Assembly (NCBI RefSeq): GCF_020447305.1
Contig: NZ_CP095732.1
Coordinates: 2,946,501 to 3,010,500, forward strand
Direction: 5' to 3'
Source of the DNA: Abyssibius alkaniclasticus
GTDB lineage: Bacteria; Pseudomonadota; Alphaproteobacteria; Rhodobacterales; Rhodobacteraceae
DNA length: 64,000 bases
Shown: positions 55,329 through 63,862 of the stretch, in pieces
Layout of the letters: the number at the start of each line of letters is the position of its first letter
How positions within the stretch are numbered: position 1 is the stretch's first letter
The notes under the pieces: model-generated
Databases searched by the model: none
Seen by the model: only the letters and a program-made list of their open reading frames with translations
What the model was told of the DNA's origin: nothing
Program-made: the position numbers and the translations under genes

Positions 55329-55417
55329 TTTTCTCTTCACTTTTGCGCATCGTTAAGTTTCGCTGATGATACCATAGTGGCAGGAAATAGCTAACAGATA
55401 AATTTTGCCCAACAGAT

Positions 55418-55458
55418 CATATTCAAACCTTGTAATATGTTTCAGCGCCCTATATAAC
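55418..55458 (+). promoter_or_regulatory. promoter and overlapping operator of the sulfur operon
   Basis: TTGTAA (55430-55435), a 17-base spacer and TATAAC (55453-55458) form a good promoter 31 bases ahead of the persulfide dioxygenase start codon. A dyad with arms CATATT and AATATG around ten bases (55418-55439) covers the -35 box, the classic position for a repressor such as BigR/SqrR, which control this gene family in relatives. No such repressor gene is in the window. Confidence 0.6.
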
Positions 55459-55488
55459 ACCTATCAGATGTGAAAAACGGAGCGCAGC

Positions 55489-56376
55489 ATGTCCCCCCCC
55501 AATTCGCCCAGAGTTCAGGCCTTTTTTGATGAGGCGACCAATACCGTTTCCTATGTGGTGATGGACCCGAACAGCAAAGCCTGTGCGATTGTCGATTCGG
55601 TTCTCGATTTCGACTATGCCTCGGGCCATACCGATACGCGCAGCGCCGATGCGATTGTGGCCTATGTGAAGGCGCATGGGCTGGATGTGGACTGGCTGCT
55701 GGAAAGCCATGTCCATGCCGACCATCTTTCGGCCGCGCCCTATTTGCAGCAGCAGGTGGGTGGCAAGATCGGGATTGGGGACCAGATTACCGTGGTGCAG
55801 GATACGTTCGGCAAGGTGTTCAACGCCGGCACCGAGTTTCAGCGCGATGGCAGCCAGTTCGACAGGCTGTTCAAGGAAGGCGACAGGTTTGAAATTGGCG
55901 GGCTTTCGGGGCGCGTGATGCACACGCCCGGCCATACGCCCGCCTGCCTGACCTATGTGATTGAAGACGCAGCCTTTGTGGGCGATACGATGTTCATGCC
56001 CGATTTCGGCACGGCGCGCTGCGACTTTCCCGGTGGTTCGGCCGAGAATCTTTACAAGTCCATACAGAAAATTCTGACCCTGCCGGATGCGACCCGCATT
56101 TTTGTGGGCCATGACTATAAGGCGCCGGGGCGCGAGGAATTTGCCTGGGAAACCACGGTGGCCGAGCAACGCGCGCTGAATGTGCATGTCGGCGCTGGCA
56201 AAAGCATCGAGGATTTCGTTTCGATGCGCAATGCGCGCGATGCAAGCCTTGGAATGCCGCGGCTGATCGTGCCGTCGATTCAGGTGAATATGCGGGCCGG
56301 AAAAATGCCCGCGCCTGAAAACGACGGAAATGTTTACCTGAAAGTGCCGGTGAACCGGCTTGGAGGACCAAAATGA
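55489..56376 (+). CDS. persulfide dioxygenase-type MBL-fold hydrolase (Blh/ETHE1-like)
   Basis: A 295-residue metallo-beta-lactamase-fold protein. Metal motif HVHADHL near residue 76, HTPGHTP near 145, GDTMFMPDFGTARCDFPGG near 164 and GHDYKAPGR near 206 are the ETHE1/Blh set; such enzymes oxidise glutathione persulfide to sulfite. GGAG lies six bases upstream of the ATG. It overlaps the next gene by four bases in ATGA. Confidence 0.94.
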   Translation: MSPPNSPRVQAFFDEATNTVSYVVMDPNSKACAIVDSVLDFDYASGHTDTRSADAIVAYVKAHGLDVDWLLESHVHADHLSAAPYLQQQVGGKIGIGDQITVVQDTFGKVFNAGTEFQRDGSQFDRLFKEGDRFEIGGLSGRVMHTPGHTPACLTYVIEDAAFVGDTMFMPDFGTARCDFPGGSAENLYKSIQKILTLPDATRIFVGHDYKAPGREEFAWETTVAEQRALNVHVGAGKSIEDFVSMRNARDASLGMPRLIVPSIQVNMRAGKMPAPENDGNVYLKVPVNRLGGPK

Positions 56377-56699
56377 ACCTGAACAAACTGAGCGACACGT
56401 TTTCAGCCACCGGCCAGCTTGACGTGAACGATATTGCCGCCGTCAAGGCCGCCGGGTTTGGCACCGTCATCTGCAACCGTCCCGATGGCGAGGAGGCGGG
56501 CCAGCCCACCGCAGCGATGATCGAGGCGGCCTGCGCCGATCATGGTCTGGCGTTTCACTATGTGCCGATGACCCCTGCCGGGCCGGGGCCAACCACGGTT
56601 GCAGATTTTGCCGCCGCGCTGAACGGGGCCAGTGGCAATGTGCTTGGCTATTGCAAATCTGGCGGCCGTGCGGCCATGCTTTATAAAGCCACGCGCTAG
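56373..56699 (+). CDS. DUF442 / TIGR01244-type phosphatase-like protein
   Basis: A 108-residue protein matching the tyrosine-phosphatase-like domain that is N-terminal to the MBL domain in Blh fusion proteins. The active-site loop is YCKSGGRA near residue 92, with Cys and Arg present; VICNRPDGEE near 31 is also conserved. Here it is a separate gene placed after, not before, the MBL gene. The family is proposed to act as a sulfurtransferase or phosphatase in sulfide detoxification. Confidence 0.88.
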   Translation: MNLNKLSDTFSATGQLDVNDIAAVKAAGFGTVICNRPDGEEAGQPTAAMIEAACADHGLAFHYVPMTPAGPGPTTVADFAAALNGASGNVLGYCKSGGRAAMLYKATR

Positions 56700-56705
56700 A
56701 AATTT

Positions 56706-56725
56706 GCAGCGCCTTCGGGCGCTGC
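56706..56725 (+). terminator. UUCG-tetraloop hairpin between the phosphatase-like gene and sulP
   Basis: Eight-base arms GCAGCGCC and GGCGCTGC close a TTCG tetraloop, an exceptionally stable RNA hairpin, seven bases after the stop codon. There is no T-run, so it may stabilise the upstream mRNA or lower sulP expression. Confidence 0.55.
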
Positions 56726-56747
56726 CCTGCCCGCTTTCGGTGCCTTC

Positions 56748-58496
56748 ATGACAATTTCGAAACTCTTCCCCATTCTGACATGGGGGCGCGACTATTCGCG
56801 CCAAACGCTGGAAAATGACCTGCTGGCGGCGGTGATTGTGACGATCATGCTGATCCCGCAATCGCTGGCCTATGCGCTGCTGGCGGGCCTGCCGGCACAG
56901 GTGGGGCTTTATGCCTCGATCGCGCCTTTGGTGATTTATGCGCTGTTTGGCACAAGCCGCGCGCTGGCGGTGGGGCCAGTGGCTGTCACCTCGCTGATGA
57001 CGGCGGCGGCCGTGGGCGAGTTGGCCGCACAGGGCACGCCGGAATATCTGGGTGCAGCGATTGCGCTGGCCTTCCTGTCGGGGCTGATGCTGCTGGCGAT
57101 GGGGGCGCTGCGATTGGGATTTCTGGCGAATTTCCTGTCGCATCCGGTGATTTCGGGCTTTGTCACCGCTTCGGGGCTGATCATTGCCGCCAGCCAGCTG
57201 CGCCATATTCTGGGCGTGCCGGGGGGTGGGCATAATCTGGTCGAGCTTGCGGGCTCGATCTGGGCCAATATTGGCGCGATCAACCTGCCAACCGTGGTCA
57301 TCGGGGTGTTTGCCACGGCGTTTTTATTCTGGTCGCGCAAGGCGCTGAAGCCGCTTCTGGTGGCGCGCGGGGCCAGGCCACGGCTGGCCGATCTGCTGAC
57401 CAAGGCGGCACCTGTGGCTTTGGTGGCGGCAACAACGCTGGCGACATGGGCGCTGGGCCTTGCGGGTGCGGGCGTGGCGATTGTGGGCGAAATTCCCAGC
57501 GGATTGCCCAGGCCGACCCTGCCGCCGCTTGACCTTGCGCTGTGGATGCAGATCGCGACGCCCGCGCTGCTGATTTCCATTGTCGGCTATGTCGAAACCA
57601 TTTCGGTGGCGCAAACCCTGGCTGCCAAGCGCCGCCAGCGGATTGACCCGGATCAGGAGCTTATTGCGCTGGGCGCGGCGAATATTGGCGCGGCGGCATC
57701 AGGCGGCTTTCCGGTCACTGGCGGGTTTTCACGCTCGGTCGTGAATTTCGAGGCCGGGGCGCAAACCCCGGCGGCCGGCGCGTTCACGGCGGTGGGCATT
57801 GCGGCGGCGGCGGTGTTTCTGACCCCGCTGCTGCACTATCTGCCCAAGGCCACGCTGGCGGCAACCATCATCGTGGCGGTGCTGTCGCTGGTCGATCTGG
57901 GCGCATTGGCGCGCAGCTTTCGCTATTCACGCGGCGATTTCGCGGCGATGCTGGCCACCATTCTGGTGACGCTTGGCACGGGGGTGGAAAGCGGCATTCT
58001 GGCGGGGGTCGGCCTGTCGATCTTCCTGCATCTTTACCGCAGCTCGCGCCCGCATTTTGCCGTGGTCGGGCAGGTGCCGGGCACCGAGCATTTCCGCAAT
58101 GTGAACCGCCACGAGGTTGTGGTCAGCCCGACGATCTACTCCATCCGTTTTGATGAAAGCCTGTTTTTCGCCAATGCGCGGTTTATCGAAGACCGGATCA
58201 ATGCCGCCGTGGCCGCAAACCCCGCCATCCGCCATGTGGTGCTGGTCTGTCCGGCGGTGAATTTCATCGACCTGTCGGCGCTGGAAAGCCTTGAGGCGGT
58301 GAATGCGCGGCTGAAAGAGGCGGGGATCAAGCTGCATTTATCCGAGGTGAAGGGCCCGGTGATGGACCGCTTGCAGCGCAGCCATTTCCTGCAAGAGCTT
58401 GGCGGGCAGGTGTTTTTAACGCAATACGATGCGATTTGCGCGCTGGATGAGGGATGCGCGCGCAGGGCATTTGCGGCGCGGCGGGGTGGTGTGTGA
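56748..58496 (+). CDS. SulP-family anion transporter with STAS domain
   Basis: A 582-residue inner-membrane transporter. The N-terminal two thirds hold about 12 helices with the SulP signature near residue 33 (LIPQSLAYALLAGLPAQVGLY) and the ADxxxG-like ANIGAAASGGFPVTGGFSRS near 304. The C-terminal STAS domain (NFIDLSALESLEAVNARLKE near 505) is complete. It probably moves sulfate or another sulfur oxyanion, perhaps exporting sulfite or sulfate made by the dioxygenase; direction is inferred from context. Confidence 0.92.
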   Translation: MTISKLFPILTWGRDYSRQTLENDLLAAVIVTIMLIPQSLAYALLAGLPAQVGLYASIAPLVIYALFGTSRALAVGPVAVTSLMTAAAVGELAAQGTPEYLGAAIALAFLSGLMLLAMGALRLGFLANFLSHPVISGFVTASGLIIAASQLRHILGVPGGGHNLVELAGSIWANIGAINLPTVVIGVFATAFLFWSRKALKPLLVARGARPRLADLLTKAAPVALVAATTLATWALGLAGAGVAIVGEIPSGLPRPTLPPLDLALWMQIATPALLISIVGYVETISVAQTLAAKRRQRIDPDQELIALGAANIGAAASGGFPVTGGFSRSVVNFEAGAQTPAAGAFTAVGIAAAAVFLTPLLHYLPKATLAATIIVAVLSLVDLGALARSFRYSRGDFAAMLATILVTLGTGVESGILAGVGLSIFLHLYRSSRPHFAVVGQVPGTEHFRNVNRHEVVVSPTIYSIRFDESLFFANARFIEDRINAAVAANPAIRHVVLVCPAVNFIDLSALESLEAVNARLKEAGIKLHLSEVKGPVMDRLQRSHFLQELGGQVFLTQYDAICALDEGCARRAFAARRGGV

Positions 58497-58512
58497 TCGG
58501 GGCGGCGGGAAA

Positions 58513-58608
58513 GCTGCGCAATGAATGCGGCCAAAGAGGTGCGCAATGAATGCGCACCCTACGGGTGATGGACACTCGCTGATGTAAGGTGCGCATTTAT
58601 TGCGCACC
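58513..58608. repeat. REP-like cluster of three units
   Basis: A truncated inverted unit at 58513-58529, a full inverted unit at 58538-58562 (loop ATGAA, ending CTAC) and a forward unit at 58584-58608 (GTAA instead of GTAG, loop TTTAT) followed by TTTTT. The cluster fills the gap between the convergent ends of sulP and the enoyl-CoA hydratase gene. Confidence 0.85.
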
Positions 58609-58616
58609 TTTTTACC

Positions 58617-59399
58617 CTACATCCAACCCGGCTTGCGCTTTTCAAAAAACGCGGCAATCCCCTCGGTGGCTTCGGGGTTTTCCCATGTATCGGCAAGGCG
58701 TTCGATGGTGGCATCGATCACTTCGCCTGTAATTGGTGCGCCAAGGCTGCGGGCCAGCGCCTTGGCGGCCGCCACTGCGCCGGGGGCGCAGGCGAGATAG
58801 GCTTCGGCTTCGCGCATCGCCGCATCCATCAGCGCATTTGGCGCAACCACTTGCGCCACAAGGTCGAGCGCCAGCGCCTCGGCGGCATCAAACCGGCGCG
58901 CCGACATGAAGACGCGCCGCGCCTTGCCCTCGCCCATCCGCGCCAGCACATAGGGCGCGATGGTGGCGGGGATCAGGCCAAGGCGGGTTTCGGTCAGGCC
59001 GAATTTTGCGGTATCGGCAGCCAGCGCGATATCGCAGACCGAGGCCAGGCCCACGCCACCGCCAAAGGCTGCGCCATTGATCGCGCCAATCAGCGGTTTG
59101 GGCATGGTGTTGAGCGTGTTGAGCATATCGGCCAGCCGCCGCGCCTCGGCCATGCGTTGCGGGCGGGTTGCGGATATCTGCTTGCGCATCCAGCCAAGGT
59201 CGCCGCCCGCGCAGAAGCTGGCCCCCTGCCCGGTCAGGATAACCGCGCGCACGCCAGTATCGGCCCCGAGCGCGCTTGCCGCGGCGGCGAGATCATCCAT
59301 CATCTGCGCATCCATTGCGTTATGCATATCGGGGCGGTTCAGCGTGAGGGTGACAATGCCACGCGCATCGCGACTTTCCAGCAAGGTGGCATGGCTCAT
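58617..59399 (-). CDS. liuC: enoyl-CoA hydratase, probably methylglutaconyl-CoA hydratase
   Basis: A 260-residue crotonase-fold enzyme. The oxyanion-hole segments are FCAGGDLGWM near residue 67 and GAAFGGGVGLASVCD near 109, and the acidic residue lies in TETRLGLIPA near 135. Gene order with MCC and HMG-CoA lyase points to hydration of 3-methylglutaconyl-CoA in leucine breakdown. It overlaps the lyase gene by four bases and is the last gene of the unit. Confidence 0.92.
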   Translation of the reverse strand: MSHATLLESRDARGIVTLTLNRPDMHNAMDAQMMDDLAAAASALGADTGVRAVILTGQGASFCAGGDLGWMRKQISATRPQRMAEARRLADMLNTLNTMPKPLIGAINGAAFGGGVGLASVCDIALAADTAKFGLTETRLGLIPATIAPYVLARMGEGKARRVFMSARRFDAAEALALDLVAQVVAPNALMDAAMREAEAYLACAPGAVAAAKALARSLGAPITGEVIDATIERLADTWENPEATEGIAAFFEKRKPGWM

Positions 59400-60247
59400 T
59401 GGCGCAATCCTTTGGCGAATTGGGCGGCGGCGGCAAGTTTTGCGCTGTCGAGCCCGGTTTCAAAGCCCAGCATTTTAAGCATCGCATCTACCTTCAGCGT
59501 GTCGACATTGCCCGCAGCCCCCGGCGCATAGGGGCAGCCGCCAAGCCCGCCAACGGCGGCATCGAAGGCGCGCAGCCCCTTGTCGAGCGCAACGCCGATA
59601 TTTTCCAGCGCGCGGCCCGCCGTGTCGTGGAAATGCCCGGCAAGCTGGCTGGCGGGCAGTTGCGCCAGCACGGCATCGAGCATCTGGGCAGTGGTTTCGG
59701 GCCGGGCCTGGCCGATTGTATCGCCCAGCGAGATTTCGCTACAGCCCAATGCGGCCAGTCTGGTCGCAATTTCAGCCACGGCGCGGGGGGCAATCGCGCC
59801 TTCATAGGGGCAGTCTGTAACGCAAGACACGTAGCCGCGCAGCGCCAATCCGTCACGCGCCGCTGCTTCGGCCACGGGTTTGAACCGCGCAAGGCTTTCA
59901 GCGATCGAGCAGTTGATGTTTTTCTGGGAAAAACTTTCTGAAGCCGAGCCGAAAATCGCCACGCCATCGGCACCAGCGGCGCGCGCCGCCGCGTAGCCCT
60001 GCATATTCGGGGCCAGAACCCAATAGGTAACGCCGGGCGCGCGGGTTATGCCGGCCATCACCTCCGCCGCATCGCCCATTTGCGGCACCCATTTGGGGGA
60101 AACGAAGCTCGTCGCCTCGATGGCGTCAAAACCACAGGCCGAAAGCTGGTTGATGAGCGAAATCTTGTCGGGCGTTGGCACGAGCCGCGCCTCGTTTTGC
60201 AACCCGTCGCGCGGGGCCATTTCAACGATGCGGACCTGCTCAGCCAT
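59396..60247 (-). CDS. mvaB: hydroxymethylglutaryl-CoA lyase
   Basis: A 283-residue lyase splitting HMG-CoA to acetyl-CoA and acetoacetate, the last leucine-degradation step. MAPRDGLQNE near residue 10 contains the metal/catalytic residues; HFHDTAGRALENI near 205 and GLGGCPYAPGAAGN near 233 (catalytic Cys) complete the site. It overlaps mccA by eight bases and the hydratase gene by four, so the pathway enzymes are co-translated. Confidence 0.97.
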   Translation of the reverse strand: MAEQVRIVEMAPRDGLQNEARLVPTPDKISLINQLSACGFDAIEATSFVSPKWVPQMGDAAEVMAGITRAPGVTYWVLAPNMQGYAAARAAGADGVAIFGSASESFSQKNINCSIAESLARFKPVAEAAARDGLALRGYVSCVTDCPYEGAIAPRAVAEIATRLAALGCSEISLGDTIGQARPETTAQMLDAVLAQLPASQLAGHFHDTAGRALENIGVALDKGLRAFDAAVGGLGGCPYAPGAAGNVDTLKVDAMLKMLGFETGLDSAKLAAAAQFAKGLRQ

Positions 60248-62168
60248 CTTGCGGCTCCATTTCCAGCAGCAGCGCGCCGTCGATCACCTGCGCACCGGCG
60301 GCGACATGCACAGCGGCGATGGTGCCATCGCGCGGGGCGGCCATTGTATGTTCCATCTTCATGGCTTCCAGCACCATAAGGGCTGCGCCTTTTTTCACCA
60401 CCTGCCCGGCCGCAGCACTGACCAGCTTCACAAGCCCGGGCATGGGCGCGCGAATGGTATCGCCGCCCGCCTCGTCGGCGCTTGCGCCCGGCTGGGTTAT
60501 GGTCGCGCCATAGTGCTGACCTTGGGCAAACACGTCGACCCGGTCGCCAAAGCGCAGCAGGGTGGCGGTGAACTGCCTGCCCGCCGTGACACGCCATGCG
60601 GGGCCAGCAGGGGCAAGTTGCAGGGTTTCATCGCCCACCTGAAAGCGGTTCGGGCCAAGCGAGGTGACGGAAATATCTTCGCCCTCCAGCACCACATGGC
60701 GGGTAAGCGGCGCCCATTGGGTAAAGCCCGCATGGGGCTGCGGGTTGGGCAGGTTGAGCGCCGCCAGTGCTGCCAGCGCGCGCAAGGCGGGGTTGGGGGT
60801 GCCCATGTCGCGCAGCGCCTCAAGATCACGCGCAATCAGCCCGGTATCGACCTGCCCTTGCGCAAACCCGCTATGGCGGCAAAGCGCGCCAAGAAAGCCG
60901 ATATTGGTGGTCAGGCCCGCGATTTCGGTTTCCCCCAAAGCGCGGCCAAGGCTGGCAAGGGCGATGGCACGGTCGGGGCCATGCACGGTAAGCTTGGCGA
61001 TCATCGGGTCGTAGAAGGGCGAAATATCATCGCCCTGCCGCACGCCGGTATCCACGCGCGCGCCTGTGCCGAATTTCAGGTGGTGCAGATGGCCGGTGGC
61101 GGGCAGAAAGTCGCGCGCGACATCCTCGGCATAGATCCGCGCCTCAAAGGCATGGCCGTTGAGCGGGATGTCTTCCTGCGCCAGTGGCACGGGCTGGCCC
61201 GCGGCCACACGCAACTGCCATTCGACCAGATCAACGCCGGTAATTGCCTCTGTCACCGGGTGTTCGACCTGCAGGCGCGTGTTCATTTCCATGAACCAGA
61301 ACCCGTTTTCGCGCAGCCCGCCCGCCCCGTCGACGATGAATTCCACCGTGCCCGCGCCGGAATAGCCGATGGCCTTGGCCGCCTTCACCGCCGCCTGCCC
61401 CATTGCGGCGCGCACGGCCTCGGTCATCCCCGGGGCGGGGGCTTCCTCGATCACCTTTTGGTGGCGGCGTTGCAGCGAGCAATCACGCTCATGCAGGTAA
61501 ACCGCTTCGCCGTGATTATCGCCAAACACCTGAATTTCAATGTGGCGGGGGTTGAGGATGTATTTCTCGATCAGCACCGCCGCATCGCCAAAACTGGCCT
61601 TGCCCTCGCGCGCGGCTCCGGCAAGGTTTTCGGCAAAATCGGCGGGGTCATCGACGCGCCGCATCCCCTTGCCACCGCCGCCCGCGCGGGCTTTGATTAG
61701 AACCGGATAGCCGATTTCGGCGGCGCGTTCGGCCAGAAATGCAGGGTCTTGGTTGGCACCATGATAGCCCGGCACAACCGGCACGCCCGCCTGCTCCATC
61801 AGCGCCTTGGCGGCATCCTTCAGGCCCATCGCGCGAATGGCACTGGCGCTGGGGCCGATAAAGGTCAGGCCCGCAGCGGCTATTTTATCCGCAAAATCGG
61901 GGTTTTCGGACAGGAAGCCATAGCCCGGATGGATGGCCTGCGCCCCGGTCTCCAGCGCCGCCTGAATGATGACATCGCCCAGCAGATAGCTTTCGCCCAC
62001 AGGTGCTGCGCCAATGCGCACCGCCTCATCGGCCAGAGCCACATGGCGGGCATTGGCATCGGCGTCGGAATAGACGGCGACCGTGGCCACGCCCATTTTA
62101 CGAGCGGTGTCGATGATCCGGCAGGCGATTTCGCCACGGTTGGCGATGAGGATTTTCGTGAACATCAT
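60240..62168 (-). CDS. liuD: methylcrotonoyl-CoA carboxylase biotin-carrying alpha subunit
   Basis: A 642-residue subunit: biotin carboxylase (KILIANRGEIACRII at the start; ATP-grasp loop KARAGGGGKGMRRV near 160; EMNTRLQVEHPVTE near 290) and a C-terminal biotinyl domain with VLEAMKMEHTM near 606 (biotin lysine in MKM). With the beta subunit it carboxylates 3-methylcrotonyl-CoA. GGAG precedes the ATG at 62168. Downstream of mccB by 85 bases. Confidence 0.96.
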   Translation of the reverse strand: MMFTKILIANRGEIACRIIDTARKMGVATVAVYSDADANARHVALADEAVRIGAAPVGESYLLGDVIIQAALETGAQAIHPGYGFLSENPDFADKIAAAGLTFIGPSASAIRAMGLKDAAKALMEQAGVPVVPGYHGANQDPAFLAERAAEIGYPVLIKARAGGGGKGMRRVDDPADFAENLAGAAREGKASFGDAAVLIEKYILNPRHIEIQVFGDNHGEAVYLHERDCSLQRRHQKVIEEAPAPGMTEAVRAAMGQAAVKAAKAIGYSGAGTVEFIVDGAGGLRENGFWFMEMNTRLQVEHPVTEAITGVDLVEWQLRVAAGQPVPLAQEDIPLNGHAFEARIYAEDVARDFLPATGHLHHLKFGTGARVDTGVRQGDDISPFYDPMIAKLTVHGPDRAIALASLGRALGETEIAGLTTNIGFLGALCRHSGFAQGQVDTGLIARDLEALRDMGTPNPALRALAALAALNLPNPQPHAGFTQWAPLTRHVVLEGEDISVTSLGPNRFQVGDETLQLAPAGPAWRVTAGRQFTATLLRFGDRVDVFAQGQHYGATITQPGASADEAGGDTIRAPMPGLVKLVSAAAGQVVKKGAALMVLEAMKMEHTMAAPRDGTIAAVHVAAGAQVIDGALLLEMEPQDG

Positions 62169-62253
62169 TCCATCTCCAAAACCCGCAAGGCCCGGTGTTC
62201 ATGCGTGAGGGTGGGCGGGTAGGGCCGCGGCTTGCGGATTTTTGCGCGCAACA

Positions 62254-63834
62254 TTACATCCGGAACACGCCGAAACGTGTCTCCTCTACAGGGGCATTAA
62301 GGCTGGCGAGCAGGCTGAGCGTTAGCACCTGCCGGGTTTGGCGCGGGTCGATCACGCCGTCATCCCAGAGCCGGGCGGAGGCGTAGAGCGGGTGGCTTTG
62401 CTCGTCGAACATTTCGATTGTCGGGCGCTTGAATTCGGCCTCGTCTTCGGCGCTCCAAGAACCGCCCGTGCGCTCGATCCCGTCGCGCTTTACCGTGGCC
62501 AGCACGCCTGCGGCCTGCTCGCCGCCCATCACTGAAATGCGGGAATTTGGCCATGTCCACAGGAAGCGCGGGGAATAGGCGCGGCCGGCCATGCCGTAAT
62601 TGCCCGCACCGAAACTGCCACCGACGAGGATGGTGATTTTCGGCACGTTGGTGGTGGCGACAGCCGTCACCAGCTTGGCCCCGTGGCGGGCAATACCCTC
62701 GGATTCATACTTTTGGCCGACCATGAAGCCGGTGATGTTTTGCAAAAACACCAGCGGGATTTTGCGTTGGCTGCACAGTTCCACGAAATGCGCGCCCTTG
62801 ACCGCGCTTTCCGAAAACAGCACGCCATTATTGGCGATAATGCCGACCGGGATGCCGTTGACATGCGCAAAACCACAGACCAGCGTGGTGCCGAAACGGG
62901 CCTTGAACTCGTCAAACTTGCTGGCATCCACCAGCCGCCAGATGACCTCGCGGATGTCATAGGGCGTGCGCAGATCGGCGGGCAGAATATCGAGCAGCTC
63001 ATCGGGGTTGAGCTTGGGCGGCTCGGCCTTTTGCAGCGCGGCATGGGTTCTTGGGGTAAGGTTGAGCGCGGCGACCGCATCACGCGCCAGTGCCAGCGCA
63101 TGGGCGTCATCCTCGGCCAGATAATCGGCGACGCCAGACAGGCGGGTATGCACATCGCCGCCGCCGAGATCCTCGGCGCTCACCACCTCGCCCGTTGCGG
63201 CCTTCACCAGCGGCGGGCCTGCAAGGAAAATCGTGCCCTGTTCGCGCACGATGATCGAGACATCGGACATGGCCGGCACATAGGCACCACCGGCGGTGCA
63301 AGAGCCCATGACCACGGCAATTTGCGCAATGCCCTTGGCCGACATTTGCGCCTGATTGTAAAAAATCCGCCCGAAATGGTCACGATCCGGAAACACCTCG
63401 TCCTGATTGGGCAGGTTCGCGCCGCCACTATCAACCAGGTAGATGCAGGGCAGCCGGTTGGCCTCGGCAATCTCCTGCGCGCGGAGGTGTTTTTTCACCG
63501 TCATCGGGTAATAGGTGCCGCCCTTGACCGTGGCATCGTTGCACACGACCATGACCCAGTTGCCATGCACCTGCCCGATGCCGGTGATGATCCCCGCGCC
63601 GGGTGCCGCCCCATCATACATGCCATGCGCGGCCAGCGCGCCGATTTCCAGAAACGGCGAGCCTGCATCCAGCACCCCGGCCACACGGTCGCGCGGCAGC
63701 ATCTTGCCGCGCGCAAGGTGGCGCGCGCGGGCCTTCTCACCGCCACCGCCCGCAGACAGCGCGGCGGCTTTGGCGATGGTGCTTAGCAGGGCAAGGTGCT
63801 GGTCTTGCTTGCTTGGGGCTTGGTCGTTGGGCAC
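62254..63834 (-). CDS. liuB: methylcrotonoyl-CoA carboxylase carboxyltransferase beta subunit
   Basis: A 526-residue carboxyltransferase: [20 protein letters not shown] near residue 95, [20 protein letters not shown] near 128 and [20 protein letters not shown] near 364 are specific to MCC-beta. I chose GTG at 63834, preceded by GGAG at six bases; an ATG at 63903 would overlap the upstream gene. It transfers the carboxyl group from biotin to 3-methylcrotonyl-CoA. Confidence 0.95.
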   Translation of the reverse strand: MPNDQAPSKQDQHLALLSTIAKAAALSAGGGGEKARARHLARGKMLPRDRVAGVLDAGSPFLEIGALAAHGMYDGAAPGAGIITGIGQVHGNWVMVVCNDATVKGGTYYPMTVKKHLRAQEIAEANRLPCIYLVDSGGANLPNQDEVFPDRDHFGRIFYNQAQMSAKGIAQIAVVMGSCTAGGAYVPAMSDVSIIVREQGTIFLAGPPLVKAATGEVVSAEDLGGGDVHTRLSGVADYLAEDDAHALALARDAVAALNLTPRTHAALQKAEPPKLNPDELLDILPADLRTPYDIREVIWRLVDASKFDEFKARFGTTLVCGFAHVNGIPVGIIANNGVLFSESAVKGAHFVELCSQRKIPLVFLQNITGFMVGQKYESEGIARHGAKLVTAVATTNVPKITILVGGSFGAGNYGMAGRAYSPRFLWTWPNSRISVMGGEQAAGVLATVKRDGIERTGGSWSAEDEAEFKRPTIEMFDEQSHPLYASARLWDDGVIDPRQTRQVLTLSLLASLNAPVEETRFGVFRM

Positions 63835-63862
63835 GGGCGGCTCCGATGCTGGCAAGGGGTTG

